17,337 nucleotides of DNA, taken from positions 1 through 17,337 of the forward strand of contig JAIRPZ010000216.1 of assembly GCA_031256755.1 (NCBI GenBank). The letters are read 5' to 3'. This document shows, one piece after another, positions 5,660 to 13,854 of this stretch; position 1 is the stretch's first letter; each line of letters opens with the position of its first letter. The notes under the pieces are model-generated. The model had not been told where the DNA came from. It saw only the letters and a list, made by a program, of their open reading frames with translations, and ran no database searches. A program made the position numbers and the translations under genes. The stretch is from Planctomycetaceae bacterium (GTDB lineage Bacteria > Planctomycetota > Planctomycetia > Pirellulales > Thermoguttaceae).

Positions 5660-6649
5660 ATGAATATTCTCGTAACGGGCGGAGCGGGATATATCGGATC
5701 GCATACGGTGCGGAAACTGCAAGCGGCAGGACACCGTATTGCCGTCCTTGATAATTTGAGTTACGGTCACCGGTCAGCCGTTCCTGCCGATGTGCCGTTT
5801 TATCAAACGGACTTGCTTGATACGGACGGTATCGAAACGATTCTCCGGCAGGAAAAAACCGAAGCGGTGATGCACTTTGCTGCTCTGATCAGTGTCGGTG
5901 AATCCGTCAAAAAGCCGCTGCTTTATTATCGGAACAACACTGCCGGAGCCATGTCGCTGCTTGAAGCCATGCAGCGTGCCGGAATCAAACGGTTCGTGTT
6001 CAGTTCAACGGCGGCGACATACGGCGAACCGGAAGAAACGCCGATTTTTGAAACGGCACCGCAGCAGCCGATCAATCCTTACGGACGCTCGAAATGGTAC
6101 GTGGAGCAAATTTTGCGGGACATTGCGGCAGCCGATTCCGGTTTCGGATTCGTTGCTTTCCGGTATTTCAATGTTGCCGGTGCTGCCGAAGACGGAAGTA
6201 TCGGCGAAGATCATCAGCCGGAAACGCATCTGATTCCTCTCGTACTGTTCGCCGCGATGGGAAAGCGGGACAAGATCACGGTTTTCGGCACGGATTATCC
6301 TACGCCGGACGGAACGTGTATCCGGGATTATGTTCACGTTGACGATCTTGCCGATGCGCATGTTTTGGGGATAGAGTCCTTGCGGGCGGGCGAGGCGAAA
6401 TTTTATAATTTGGGTATTGGCCGGGGTTATTCGGTGCGGGAAATACTGGATGCGGCGGCAAGGGCGACCGGCAGGGTCATTCCGGCGGATTATGGTTTGC
6501 GGCGGGAAGGTGATCCGGCGCGGTTATTTGCAGATTCGGGCAAGGTGCAGCGGGAACTCGGATGGAAACCCAAACACACTGACCCCGAAGAAGTGATCGT
6601 TTCGGCATGGAAATGGCACACATCGCATCCCGACGGCTACGGAAAATAG
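5660..6649 (+). CDS. galE: UDP-glucose 4-epimerase
   Basis: The 329-residue product is a short-chain dehydrogenase of the GalE type. The NAD-binding GGAGYIGS is at 7-14, DNLSYGH at 31-37, FSSTAATYG with the catalytic Ser/Thr at 114-122, and the catalytic YxxxK at Y141-K145 within NPYGRSKWYVE. Later come FRYFNVAGA, IRDYVHVDDLADAH and REGDPARLFADS, all typical of GalE. It interconverts UDP-glucose and UDP-galactose in the cytoplasm and supplies galactose residues for surface polysaccharides. Length matches the usual 330 residues. The ribosome binding site is AGGAA nine bases before ATG. A link to the exosortase-type envelope module that follows on the opposite strand is possible, but only by function. 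The genes converge with the acetyltransferase gene over a 106-base A+T-rich spacer. Confidence 0.95.
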   Translation: MNILVTGGAGYIGSHTVRKLQAAGHRIAVLDNLSYGHRSAVPADVPFYQTDLLDTDGIETILRQEKTEAVMHFAALISVGESVKKPLLYYRNNTAGAMSLLEAMQRAGIKRFVFSSTAATYGEPEETPIFETAPQQPINPYGRSKWYVEQILRDIAAADSGFGFVAFRYFNVAGAAEDGSIGEDHQPETHLIPLVLFAAMGKRDKITVFGTDYPTPDGTCIRDYVHVDDLADAHVLGIESLRAGEAKFYNLGIGRGYSVREILDAAARATGRVIPADYGLRREGDPARLFADSGKVQRELGWKPKHTDPEEVIVSAWKWHTSHPDGYGK

Positions 6650-6755
6650 GCGTAAAACCGTACACGAAAAACGGAAATTAGGAAATGACTTTCAAGATAA
6701 TTTATCAATTTTCAGTTGTCCATTATCAGTGAAGATACGCCCGTCCGGCAAGAAC

Positions 6756-7673
6756 CTAAAAAAAGCGGGCGAAAATCCTTTTCCGATCCCATGCCTGAAA
6801 TCCCTGCGAAAGATAACTTTGAATAGCCGGTACATTTTTTTCATCCGCCGAAGTCAGAAGCAATGACCGCTGCATCATGCCCGCGGTCTGTTTGGCAAAT
6901 TGAACGATTTTTCGGGACAGCCCTTTCCGGCGGACAGATTGAATCAGCCCCATATAGGTCAACTCCATTTGATCCGGTGCCGTATCCGTCAAGAGCAGCA
7001 CTCCGGCATCCGCACCGGCATATCGGATAAAAAACCATAAATCAGGACGATATAAAACACCGGTTTTATACCCCTGCAAAACATGCGCAACCGATGCCAT
7101 TTGCATCAAAGCAGGGAAATCACGCGAATCTTCATAAGTTGCCTTGACCAAAGGGACAAGACGTTCCGAAACAGATTCGGAAAATGACGAAAGCGGAATA
7201 AATTGCAACGGATCAGCCGGTTCACAGCGTTCCGGTGTAATTTGAACCGCCAGATGAATCAAATCGGAAAGAAACCGGAATTGACCGGTACGGCAAAACG
7301 CCTTTTCATCAAACGGCTGATTTCGGTCGGCAAGGGCAACCGCCGCAAAAGCATTTTGCAAACGGCAATAGTTTTCCAGCGGTTCAGAAAACATATCCGG
7401 CGGGAATCCGTCTTTGATCGCCGGCACAAAAAGCATTACGGAACCGTCCTGCCGGTTTTGGGCATACATTCCGCCGACCAGCGTACTGTTGTGCGGCGTA
7501 TCGCCATATTTTGCCTGAAAAATACCGTTCAAATCAATTTGTCCGGCAGCAAAAAGTTTCAGAATATGTTCGGTACGCAGAGACAACTCGGAATCAGGAA
7601 CATGCCGGAAACAAAACCGCAGCACACTTTCTAATTCATTGCCCGCCGGATTCGAAATGGTCAGCATTGACAT
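6756..7673 (-). CDS. GNAT-family N-acetyltransferase-like protein
   Basis: The 305-residue product has a recognisable GNAT fold in its C-terminal third. A strand MELTYMGLIQS (236-246) is followed by the acetyl-CoA pyrophosphate loop VRRKGLS (247-253), the helix KIVQFAKQ, and then LLLTSADEKNVPAIQSYLSQGFQ (271-293), which corresponds to motifs A and B with the usual Asn and the G-F turn. The first two thirds are not recognised and might be a second, degenerate acetyltransferase lobe or a substrate domain. Acceptor and pathway are unknown. The start could be ATG at 7673 or the in-frame ATG at 7667; neither has a clear Shine-Dalgarno sequence. It sits 160 bases after the epsI-like gene on the same strand, so it may be the last gene of that operon or independent. 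Confidence 0.75.
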   Translation of the reverse strand: MSMLTISNPAGNELESVLRFCFRHVPDSELSLRTEHILKLFAAGQIDLNGIFQAKYGDTPHNSTLVGGMYAQNRQDGSVMLFVPAIKDGFPPDMFSEPLENYCRLQNAFAAVALADRNQPFDEKAFCRTGQFRFLSDLIHLAVQITPERCEPADPLQFIPLSSFSESVSERLVPLVKATYEDSRDFPALMQMASVAHVLQGYKTGVLYRPDLWFFIRYAGADAGVLLLTDTAPDQMELTYMGLIQSVRRKGLSRKIVQFAKQTAGMMQRSLLLTSADEKNVPAIQSYLSQGFQAWDRKRIFARFF

Positions 7674-7720
7674 TCTGCATGAAAGGTTTCTTTTTCAGTA
7701 CATCACCCGTTTTTGGCATT

Positions 7721-7740
7721 CCGCCCATCAAACAGGGCGG
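7721..7740 (-). promoter_or_regulatory. GC hairpin between the epsI-like and acetyltransferase genes
   Basis: CCGCCC (7721-7726) and GGGCGG (7735-7740) pair perfectly across an 8-base loop in the 160-base spacer. There is no T run on either side, so a conventional intrinsic terminator is not supported. It may reduce read-through from the upstream operon. Confidence 0.3.
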
Positions 7741-7833
7741 CACATGCAGCATTTTCAATCACCGACTTCCGGCTTTTCCAGTTTCCGCAGCGGACTGTCA
7801 TCCATACCTGCTGTCAGACGGTAAATGAATTCA

Positions 7834-8538
7834 TCATCGGCACGGGAGCAAATTCGCATGAATGACCGGCAGGCAGTCGGTCAGAAACGCCCGGACATTG
7901 TCCTCGCTCCCGCTTTCGCCGGAGTGAGCTTGCACCTGAATCTTGTAAAGATAACGGTACATCCGAAAGTCCTTTCGCGGACTTCTTGTTGCGATCCATT
8001 CCCCGCCGGTACCGACCGCATAGTAGAAGGATATGCGTTTATTATCCACGTCCAGTGAATTACTGACGAAATCCAGTTTCCAAAAAGTATCGGATAACTC
8101 TTTTTTTTCGGAAGAAGGATCATTGTTAACCGTGTTAACCGCTGCCGGAATCAGAACCGAAGCCGGATTATCCTGTTTTTCATAATTTTTCCCGCCGAAA
8201 CACACTTCGGGTGTATGAACGGAAATACGCCCGGACTGACCGACAATGAGCGTCAGATGCACCGTCGCACCGGTCAGTTCATTTCTGTACAGCCGGTAAA
8301 TGTACGAATCCTGAATTTTCAGCATCGTAATGGACGCATCATCAAGCGTTTCCTCACGCTCTGCTCTCCAGTTTCCGATCACCATCGGTATCTTTTTGAG
8401 GGCATCGGCGGCTTCGATTTGCCCTGAAAACGCACCCCAGCGACCGGTCAGGTAAAGACCGGTACCGAGCGCAACACCTGCCGTCACCGCGGCAATAACA
8501 CAAATTCCGATGAAAACCGGTAATATCTTTTTGCTCAT
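7834..8538 (-). CDS. epsI: Exosortase-associated EpsI-family protein
   Basis: From ATG at 8538 the product has 234 residues. A short basic start (MSKK) precedes a hydrophobic anchor (about 5-30), then a globular domain exposed outside the inner membrane. It carries the EpsI hallmark HTPEVCFGGKNYE (108-120), which corresponds to the family's H-x-P-x-x-C...G motif, and IGNWRAE (54-60), the W that typically follows the anchor. EpsI domains are found next to or fused with exosortases of PEP-CTERM sorting and exopolysaccharide loci. Their exact activity is not established. The frame also runs upstream to a GTG at 8649 that overlaps the previous stop codon (TAGTG), but this would add 37 Arg/Phe-rich residues encoded by a hairpin, so I prefer 8538 despite a weak ribosome binding site. 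No exosortase gene is in the window. Confidence 0.82.
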   Translation of the reverse strand: MSKKILPVFIGICVIAAVTAGVALGTGLYLTGRWGAFSGQIEAADALKKIPMVIGNWRAEREETLDDASITMLKIQDSYIYRLYRNELTGATVHLTLIVGQSGRISVHTPEVCFGGKNYEKQDNPASVLIPAAVNTVNNDPSSEKKELSDTFWKLDFVSNSLDVDNKRISFYYAVGTGGEWIATRSPRKDFRMYRYLYKIQVQAHSGESGSEDNVRAFLTDCLPVIHANLLPCR

Positions 8539-8603
8539 AAACGAAATGAAAGGATAAAAACAAACACGAAACACCCATTGCCGCAGCCGCAGCAACCGAA
8601 AAC

Positions 8604-8638
8604 GGAACGGGAAAGAAACGTTGAACCTTTCCCGTTCC
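8604..8638 (-). promoter_or_regulatory. 12-bp perfect hairpin between the TPR gene and the epsI-like gene
   Basis: GGAACGGGAAAG (8604-8615) and CTTTCCCGTTCC (8627-8638) form a perfect 12-bp stem around an 11-base loop. On the minus-strand transcript it begins about a dozen bases after the TPR gene stop. The sequence after the stem is GTTTTCGG, only a short T run, so it may act as a partial terminator, an attenuator or an mRNA 3'-end stabiliser that sets different expression of the two genes. Confidence 0.6.
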
Positions 8639-8648
8639 CGTCGCCGCA

Positions 8649-9392
8649 CTATTGTATCAGCGGCGGCAAAGCACTGAGAACCGATTGGTACATCGCCTGA
8701 TTTTCTTTTCCCATAGTCGGTTTCATTTGTTCCAGCCGTTCTCGGACCGGATCGAAATACCTTCTTGCCGCCGAATCCTGACTGTCCCGGACATAGGCAT
8801 AAGCCAAATGCATACAGAACATCGGATTCTGACAGGACAACTCAACCGCCCGCTGCAAAACCGGCTGCGCATTTTTCAGGTTGTTGCTGTTCACAAGGAT
8901 CAGCCCTTTGGTATCCAGCAGCCGGGTGTCATCCTTGTTTTTTTCCAAAGCCCTGTTAACCAGTTCCAGCCCTTTTTCATGCTGACCGAGCGATTGCGAA
9001 TACAGCATGGCCAGATTATTCAGGAACAGGAAAGAATCGGGGTCTTTCTGCAACCCTTTTTCGTAAAGGGGAACAGCCCGCTCCGGTTTGCCGCGGGAAA
9101 GCCAGTAATCGGCCAGCACGGTGATCCGCAAACGCTCGTCGGCTATTGCCGCTGACGGCGCATTGACAAACTCTTTCGGAACATCAAATGTCAATTCATA
9201 CGTTCCGCTGAATTTTTTGTCCAGTTGAATGACGGCGACATCGGCCGGTTTTTTCTCATCCCACTGCACAAAAAAACCGCCCGGAATCGGCGTAACCGCC
9301 GGATCGTTTGTTTGACCGAAAACAGGCAAAACACCATACACAGCGGAACAAAACAGAACCGCCGCACTTACGGATATTCTTAATGGAAACAT
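8649..9392 (-). CDS. Secreted tetratricopeptide-repeat protein
   Basis: The 247-residue product has a signal peptide (basic start, hydrophobic 6-24, probable cut after VFG at residue 26). A beta-type segment (about 35-75) is followed by four TPR-like helical pairs at roughly 88-121, 122-155, 156-189 and 190-222. Examples are RAVPLYEKGLQKDPDS and GLELVNRALEKNKDD, which show the classic A/G/L/P spacing. TPRs bind other proteins, so it is a likely scaffold in the periplasm or outer envelope. The ATG is supported by AAAGGAG seven bases upstream on the minus strand. It lies 76 bases after the giant TPR gene and 110 bases before the epsI-like ATG, an arrangement that suggests one operon. TPR proteins are frequent partners in exosortase/PEP-CTERM loci. 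Confidence 0.85.
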   Translation of the reverse strand: MFPLRISVSAAVLFCSAVYGVLPVFGQTNDPAVTPIPGGFFVQWDEKKPADVAVIQLDKKFSGTYELTFDVPKEFVNAPSAAIADERLRITVLADYWLSRGKPERAVPLYEKGLQKDPDSFLFLNNLAMLYSQSLGQHEKGLELVNRALEKNKDDTRLLDTKGLILVNSNNLKNAQPVLQRAVELSCQNPMFCMHLAYAYVRDSQDSAARRYFDPVRERLEQMKPTMGKENQAMYQSVLSALPPLIQ

Positions 9393-9468
9393 TGTGAACT
9401 CCTTTCTTTTTTCAGGAAAAATCGGGATACTGCGGACAATGCGTCAGCAGCAACCGATGATTATTATA

Positions 9469-12400
9469 CTACTTGCTGCCGCTGTTTGAAGGGGCGGGCG
9501 GTTCCGGTTTTGCGGGCATCTTCGGCGGCTCCGTTTCTTTGCGGTCACCCGCGCCGGAAGCCAAACCGCCGGCGGTCTTAAACTGAATATCTGCCGGTGT
9601 AAAAGTACCCTGATTATTCGGCAGCCGCAGGATCAGTGATTTGACTTTCCGCGTCGGCACCCATTCAGAACCAACCGGAATGAAACTGTCATTGATTTTG
9701 CCCCGCAACGCCAGATTCTCTCCGTTTTCAATGCGTGTCATCAGCCGATCCATTCGGGTATAAACGGCTTCGGACGGTTTTTTCCCGTCTGCATTTAAGA
9801 CGGCTTGCAGCAGCAGCAAACGCTGGACTAAATCAACCGCCGCATACGGATTTGCCTCGATTTCGTTCAGCAAAACCGAGAATCCTTCGTCCACTCGGCC
9901 GGATTTTGCCAGACAAAGTGCAAACGGATAAATATCGGCACCGCCGTTTTCGGCAATGACTTTGAGATGCCGTTCCGCACTCTGAAACATATCGCGGTCA
10001 AAAAAAGTTTTCCCAAGGACAAAATGCAGTCCGCGGAAAAGTGCCGGATCGTCTTTCAGATTTTGTTTCGCCAAGAGAACGCACTGCCGGGCAATTTCAT
10101 CGGCTGCACCGCCGTCTTTCTTGTCCAGTGCCGCAACAACATCCAGCACCATACGTCCGTAAGGCGGCGGAAACTGACCGGCAGGAACTTCCAAACCGAT
10201 GCCGTCCGAAGTGGCTTGCGACATCAATTTCTCATAACCGATCTGATCTCCCTTGATTTTATAAAGGTCGGCTAATCTCGCCCAAACAGCCGTCTGCTTG
10301 CAGCCCTTGCGGATAGCGGTGTCGTAAGTTTCGATCAGCAAATCTCTGTACATCCGGCTGCTCTGATCTTCTTTGTTGGTCAGATCAATTTTCTCGGCAA
10401 CGACACTGCGTTCTTCAATACTTGCCTTGAGCAGATAGGTTCGGTCCTGATCCGCCCATTTCTCCTGAATCACTTGCTGCAACTCCCGCATTTTCTTGAA
10501 ATTCGGCGCATCGCCGAATTCCCGGTTGAAACCCGGATTTTTCGCAAGTACGGCTTTGTGATTCGGATTATCAAGTGCCGGATCGCTGTTATTGATATTC
10601 AACGCCAGCATAATGCGTACAGTGATGTACCGCCACCGCGCCCCTTCCGGGTCAATCTCTTTTAACCGATCACGGATTTCGACCGATTCCAGAAAATTTT
10701 CGCGGTCAACGTTCATATTGGCTAACATAAGAAATCCGTCCGGGTTGAGCGAATCGGGGCTGTCGTCAAATCGGGTCTTCAGCGCATTGTAGATTTTCTC
10801 CTGTACAACAGCCGGATTATCCTCTCTGTTTTCAAGGTTCTGCAAAAGAGCCGCAAATTGTTCCTGCTGACTTGCCTTTAACTGTTTGTCCGCAACGGCC
10901 TCGCGGATGAAAGAGATCGCCCCTTCCCTGTCTTGTCTCCGCATACAATCGCTGTACATCACTTGATAGTAAGCGGCTGCGCCGTCGGGAAATTCGCGGA
11001 GTTTCGGTGCCAGCGATTCAAATTCCGTCCGCGCCGCCAAACTGCTGTAAATTCCGACCAATTCCATCACAAATGCCGGTTCATCAATGTAATTCCGTAT
11101 TTTTCCGTCAGCAGCGGCAGGAAATTGAGCGGACTCCAAACTTTTGAATTCCCTCAAAACCGCATTCCTCGCCTGCAAATACTCTTCCCCTTTGTTTTGG
11201 GCATTGGCACGAAGAAGTTTCAGGTGAATTTCCCGGATGTCCACACGCCATGGATCCGGCACGATTTTCCGGTATTTTTCCTTAAAATTATTTAACTCTG
11301 CCTGAATGGTATTCAGAACGGCAGAGTCCGACGTGATTTTTCCCAATTCCGAACTGAACAAACTTTCAATGTATGCCAGTTGAATACCCGGATTGTTCGG
11401 ATAAGCCCTTCTTGCCCAAGCCAGAATGTTTGTTGCCTGATCAAAATTTTTCTCTTTCCGGTATGCATCGGCGGCAAGGAGACATGCAGCCGCTCTTTCG
11501 TTTTCCGGCGTGTATGCCAGTGACGCAATAGCGGCATAATAACCGGCAGCCGTTCCCCATTCATTCAGGGTTATTGCAAGACCGCCCGCACGGAAAAGGG
11601 CATGTTTCAGGAGTGTTGCGACAAACTGATCGTCAAGACCGTCCCGCACTAACCCTGCCGTGAACTGTTTCATACCGTCGCCGGGATTGTCCGCCACACG
11701 CGGAAGACCGGCTCTTCTGTATAAATTCAGCGTATCCTGTCTTCGTTTCAGAAAGCCCTCCTGAAGCGATTTGCTCTCGGCAAGGCGGTTGGCTTTTTGT
11801 GCTTCGTCAATTTTCTCCGCCACCGCATTGATTTCGGCAGAAGCATAAAGGGCGCGCAGCAAATCCTGAATTTTCATAGCGGCGGAAATCGGAGACGCTT
11901 CATATTCTCCCCGCTGTATTTTCTGCAAATCGGAAATGGCATAAACAAGTTGATCGATATGTTTTTTGGCATCGTCCAGTTTTTTCAGAGTCAGTAATTG
12001 CAGGGCAAGCCGTGCATACAGCAGGATATTGCCGTCTCCGATATTGGTTTCTTTCAGCCCCGTTTCCCATACTTTGGCGGCATCCTCGGATTGGCGGCGC
12101 GACGCATAATAATCGCCGAGTTTCTGATACGTAATGCCGTGCTTCGGGTGATGCTTAAGGGCTTGCTGATAAAAATCCCCCGCCTGCTTGTCCCAAAGTT
12201 CCATCTGTTTGGTATTTTGCCCGGCCATTTCTTTGTCTTTTTCGGTTTTCTCTTTCTTGGCAATAATGTCTTGGTTGGCTTTGGCATAATATTCCACACA
12301 CCGCAGCGATTCATCTCCTGCGGCGAGAAGGGCGCGGAGATTGTTCGGGTCCAATTTCAGAATCTTCTCTATGTCGGGATCGAGACGGTTCGGTCTTTTT

Positions 12401-13569
12401 ATTTCCGCTCTTTGTCCGGCGGCTTGAGCCAAACGAATATCGGCGGCTTCCACGAGCCGGTTAAATTCATAACGGACGAAAAACGCCTCTTCGTTGCTTT
12501 TATTGGCTTCGTCCGCAACCATTTTATCAATGATTGTTCGTGCATACGAAACCCGTCTGTTCCGGCTTTCTGCCGGGGTTTCTTCGGTGCCGTCGGCTTT
12601 TGTCCGCTGCACGGTCTCGATCCCCGCACTGTCCTTGTACGGCAGATTGGGAAAGTCAATGCCGACAAGAAACCGGGCATAAGCGTCCGCAATTTCAACA
12701 TCTTCCGGGTGTGCCTGATGCAGATTTTCAAATAAAGCGTCCATTTTTTGCGGATACTGCGGAAACCACGCTGCCGGCAGTGCAATCCGTTCCGGCGGAT
12801 ATTTTTCAATCGCCAGTGTTCCGAACAAGGTAATCGCCGCATAACGCACAGCGGTATAACTATCCTTGTCTTTTTTGAGACGTTCCACAATGTCCGACTT
12901 CTCACTTCCCGGACTGATGCCTTGTTTGAAAGCGAGCAGTTCTACACTGGCGGTAATAATACTCTGCCGGTTTCCCAGCAAACCGGGAACAACCCGCCGA
13001 TCCCATTCCAGTTGCAGCCGCCGGATGCGGTACTTCATCGACTCTTCCGCACCGACCCGGTCCCGGAGCGATGCCGCCGTCGCAAGCAACTGTTTGCCGC
13101 GTTCAATTCCTGCGGCGGTCTGACATTCGCCGGAGTCGCGGTAAAGCCCTTCGAGGATGCCGTATAATTTTTCCAAAACCTTCACAACATTGGGTTTGTC
13201 CGGGTTTGTAAGCCGATCCTGCTGCACCAGATACTGCTGCAATAAATTGGCGGCTTCGCCTCTTGTTTTGAGCGACTGCTCCCGCAGATCATTGTGTTCC
13301 TTCGGGTCTTTTATATTTTCCGCTGCCTTCCAGTCCGCATCGGCTTTTTCGATCAGTCCGTCAACGATGACGGACATGTTGTCTACAAAACCGGCATTGG
13401 CGGAAACATAGCGTAAACCGACGAGACCGGCGAGGATCACGAAAGCGAAGAAACCGCCGAGCAGCCAACGCCACGAAAATACATAAGCGGTCAATTCGGT
13501 ATTGGAACGGGTTTTGGAAGTATTGGCAGTATCAGACGGCGGCGCGGGGGAATTTTCGGGTACGGACAT
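9469..13569 (-). CDS. Giant membrane-anchored TPR-like repeat protein
   Basis: From ATG at 13569 the product has 1366 residues. A Pro/Ser/Thr-rich polar start is followed by one membrane helix at about 34-54 (WRWLLGGFFAFVILAGLVGL). The rest should lie outside the inner membrane. Nearly all of it is charged helical repeat sequence, with TPR-like pairs visible near residue 400 (ILKLDPNNLRALLAAGDESL), near 480 (GITYQKLGDYYASRRQSEDA), near 700 (AADAYRKEKNFDQATNIL) and near 1175 (VLGKTFFDRDMFQSAERHL). The tail (1333-1366) is Pro/Lys-rich and ends without a sorting motif. The start codon is a choice: ATGs at 13596 and 13650 are in frame, but a candidate promoter overlaps 13650 and a weak GAGAG site precedes 13569. 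It heads the operon leading to the small TPR and EpsI-like genes. A scaffold or assembly role is inferred. Confidence 0.85.
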   Translation of the reverse strand: MSVPENSPAPPSDTANTSKTRSNTELTAYVFSWRWLLGGFFAFVILAGLVGLRYVSANAGFVDNMSVIVDGLIEKADADWKAAENIKDPKEHNDLREQSLKTRGEAANLLQQYLVQQDRLTNPDKPNVVKVLEKLYGILEGLYRDSGECQTAAGIERGKQLLATAASLRDRVGAEESMKYRIRRLQLEWDRRVVPGLLGNRQSIITASVELLAFKQGISPGSEKSDIVERLKKDKDSYTAVRYAAITLFGTLAIEKYPPERIALPAAWFPQYPQKMDALFENLHQAHPEDVEIADAYARFLVGIDFPNLPYKDSAGIETVQRTKADGTEETPAESRNRRVSYARTIIDKMVADEANKSNEEAFFVRYEFNRLVEAADIRLAQAAGQRAEIKRPNRLDPDIEKILKLDPNNLRALLAAGDESLRCVEYYAKANQDIIAKKEKTEKDKEMAGQNTKQMELWDKQAGDFYQQALKHHPKHGITYQKLGDYYASRRQSEDAAKVWETGLKETNIGDGNILLYARLALQLLTLKKLDDAKKHIDQLVYAISDLQKIQRGEYEASPISAAMKIQDLLRALYASAEINAVAEKIDEAQKANRLAESKSLQEGFLKRRQDTLNLYRRAGLPRVADNPGDGMKQFTAGLVRDGLDDQFVATLLKHALFRAGGLAITLNEWGTAAGYYAAIASLAYTPENERAAACLLAADAYRKEKNFDQATNILAWARRAYPNNPGIQLAYIESLFSSELGKITSDSAVLNTIQAELNNFKEKYRKIVPDPWRVDIREIHLKLLRANAQNKGEEYLQARNAVLREFKSLESAQFPAAADGKIRNYIDEPAFVMELVGIYSSLAARTEFESLAPKLREFPDGAAAYYQVMYSDCMRRQDREGAISFIREAVADKQLKASQQEQFAALLQNLENREDNPAVVQEKIYNALKTRFDDSPDSLNPDGFLMLANMNVDRENFLESVEIRDRLKEIDPEGARWRYITVRIMLALNINNSDPALDNPNHKAVLAKNPGFNREFGDAPNFKKMRELQQVIQEKWADQDRTYLLKASIEERSVVAEKIDLTNKEDQSSRMYRDLLIETYDTAIRKGCKQTAVWARLADLYKIKGDQIGYEKLMSQATSDGIGLEVPAGQFPPPYGRMVLDVVAALDKKDGGAADEIARQCVLLAKQNLKDDPALFRGLHFVLGKTFFDRDMFQSAERHLKVIAENGGADIYPFALCLAKSGRVDEGFSVLLNEIEANPYAAVDLVQRLLLLQAVLNADGKKPSEAVYTRMDRLMTRIENGENLALRGKINDSFIPVGSEWVPTRKVKSLILRLPNNQGTFTPADIQFKTAGGLASGAGDRKETEPPKMPAKPEPPAPSNSGSK

Positions 13570-13616
13570 AATTTTGCTCTCTGTTTGACTTTTCATGCTC
13601 GCAGGCAACGGCTTCC

Positions 13617-13645
13617 ATTCTAACCGAAAGACGTACCAAAAACAA
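13617..13645 (-). promoter_or_regulatory. Possible promoter of the giant TPR operon
   Basis: On the minus strand TTGTTT (13640-13645) and TAGAAT (13617-13622) are separated by 17 bases, about 48 bases upstream of the ATG at 13569. If real, the start codon cannot be the one at 13650. The -35 is weak and the -10 matches five of six consensus bases. Confidence 0.4.
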
Positions 13646-13725
13646 TCCACCCCCTAATCCCGCCCTCCCCGCACATAAAATTCCGTACATCAAATTCAAA
13701 TTCGGACATAAAAAATTGCGCCCGA

Positions 13726-13754
13726 TTGAAAAAAGAAACGATTGACGGTATATT
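13726..13754 (+). promoter_or_regulatory. sigma70-type promoter of etfA
   Basis: TTGAAA (13726-13731) and TATATT (13749-13754) are separated by exactly 17 bases. Transcription would start near 13761, giving a leader of about 95 bases before the etfA ATG. It diverges from the promoter of the TPR operon about 80 bases away. Confidence 0.6.
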
Positions 13755-13772
13755 GTCGGCAAAGAGTCCGTT

Positions 13773-13811
13773 GCAGAAGTCACCGCAGGAATCACCGTTG
13801 CGGGAGTCAAC
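13773..13811 (+). repeat. Three imperfect 12-nt direct repeats in the etfA leader
   Basis: GCAGAAGTCACC (13773-13784), GCAGGAATCACC (13785-13796) and GCGGGAGTCAAC (13800-13811) follow each other, the first two without a gap and the third after three bases. They lie downstream of the predicted transcription start. They could be a binding site for a regulator acting as an oligomer or a small expanded repeat. The sequence is short, so chance remains possible. Confidence 0.45.
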
Positions 13812-13854
13812 AGGCAAACGAAACAAGCGGTTTTCGCTGAGGAACAATTAAAAG

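Noticed and set aside
6702..6728. TTATCA...TTTTCA...TTATCA repeats in the galE/acetyltransferase spacer
   Set aside because: They look like short A+T-rich intergenic sequence. No stem or T run makes a convincing terminator, and two 6-mers are within chance.
8539..8649. GTG start extending the epsI-like protein by 37 residues
   Set aside because: The extension is Arg/Phe-rich, is encoded by the perfect hairpin, and would place a basic stretch ahead of the membrane anchor found at the usual N-terminus. Coupling through TAGTG is not excluded.
11998..12735. + strand open frame (245 codons) inside the giant TPR gene
   Set aside because: Its codons mirror the minus-strand TPR protein. The product is Phe/Ile/Arg-rich and resembles no family.
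13753..13851. Possible leader peptide in front of etfA (TTG start, S-P-rich product)
   Set aside because: There is no ribosome binding site, and the TTG lies inside the predicted -10 element, so it would not be transcribed.
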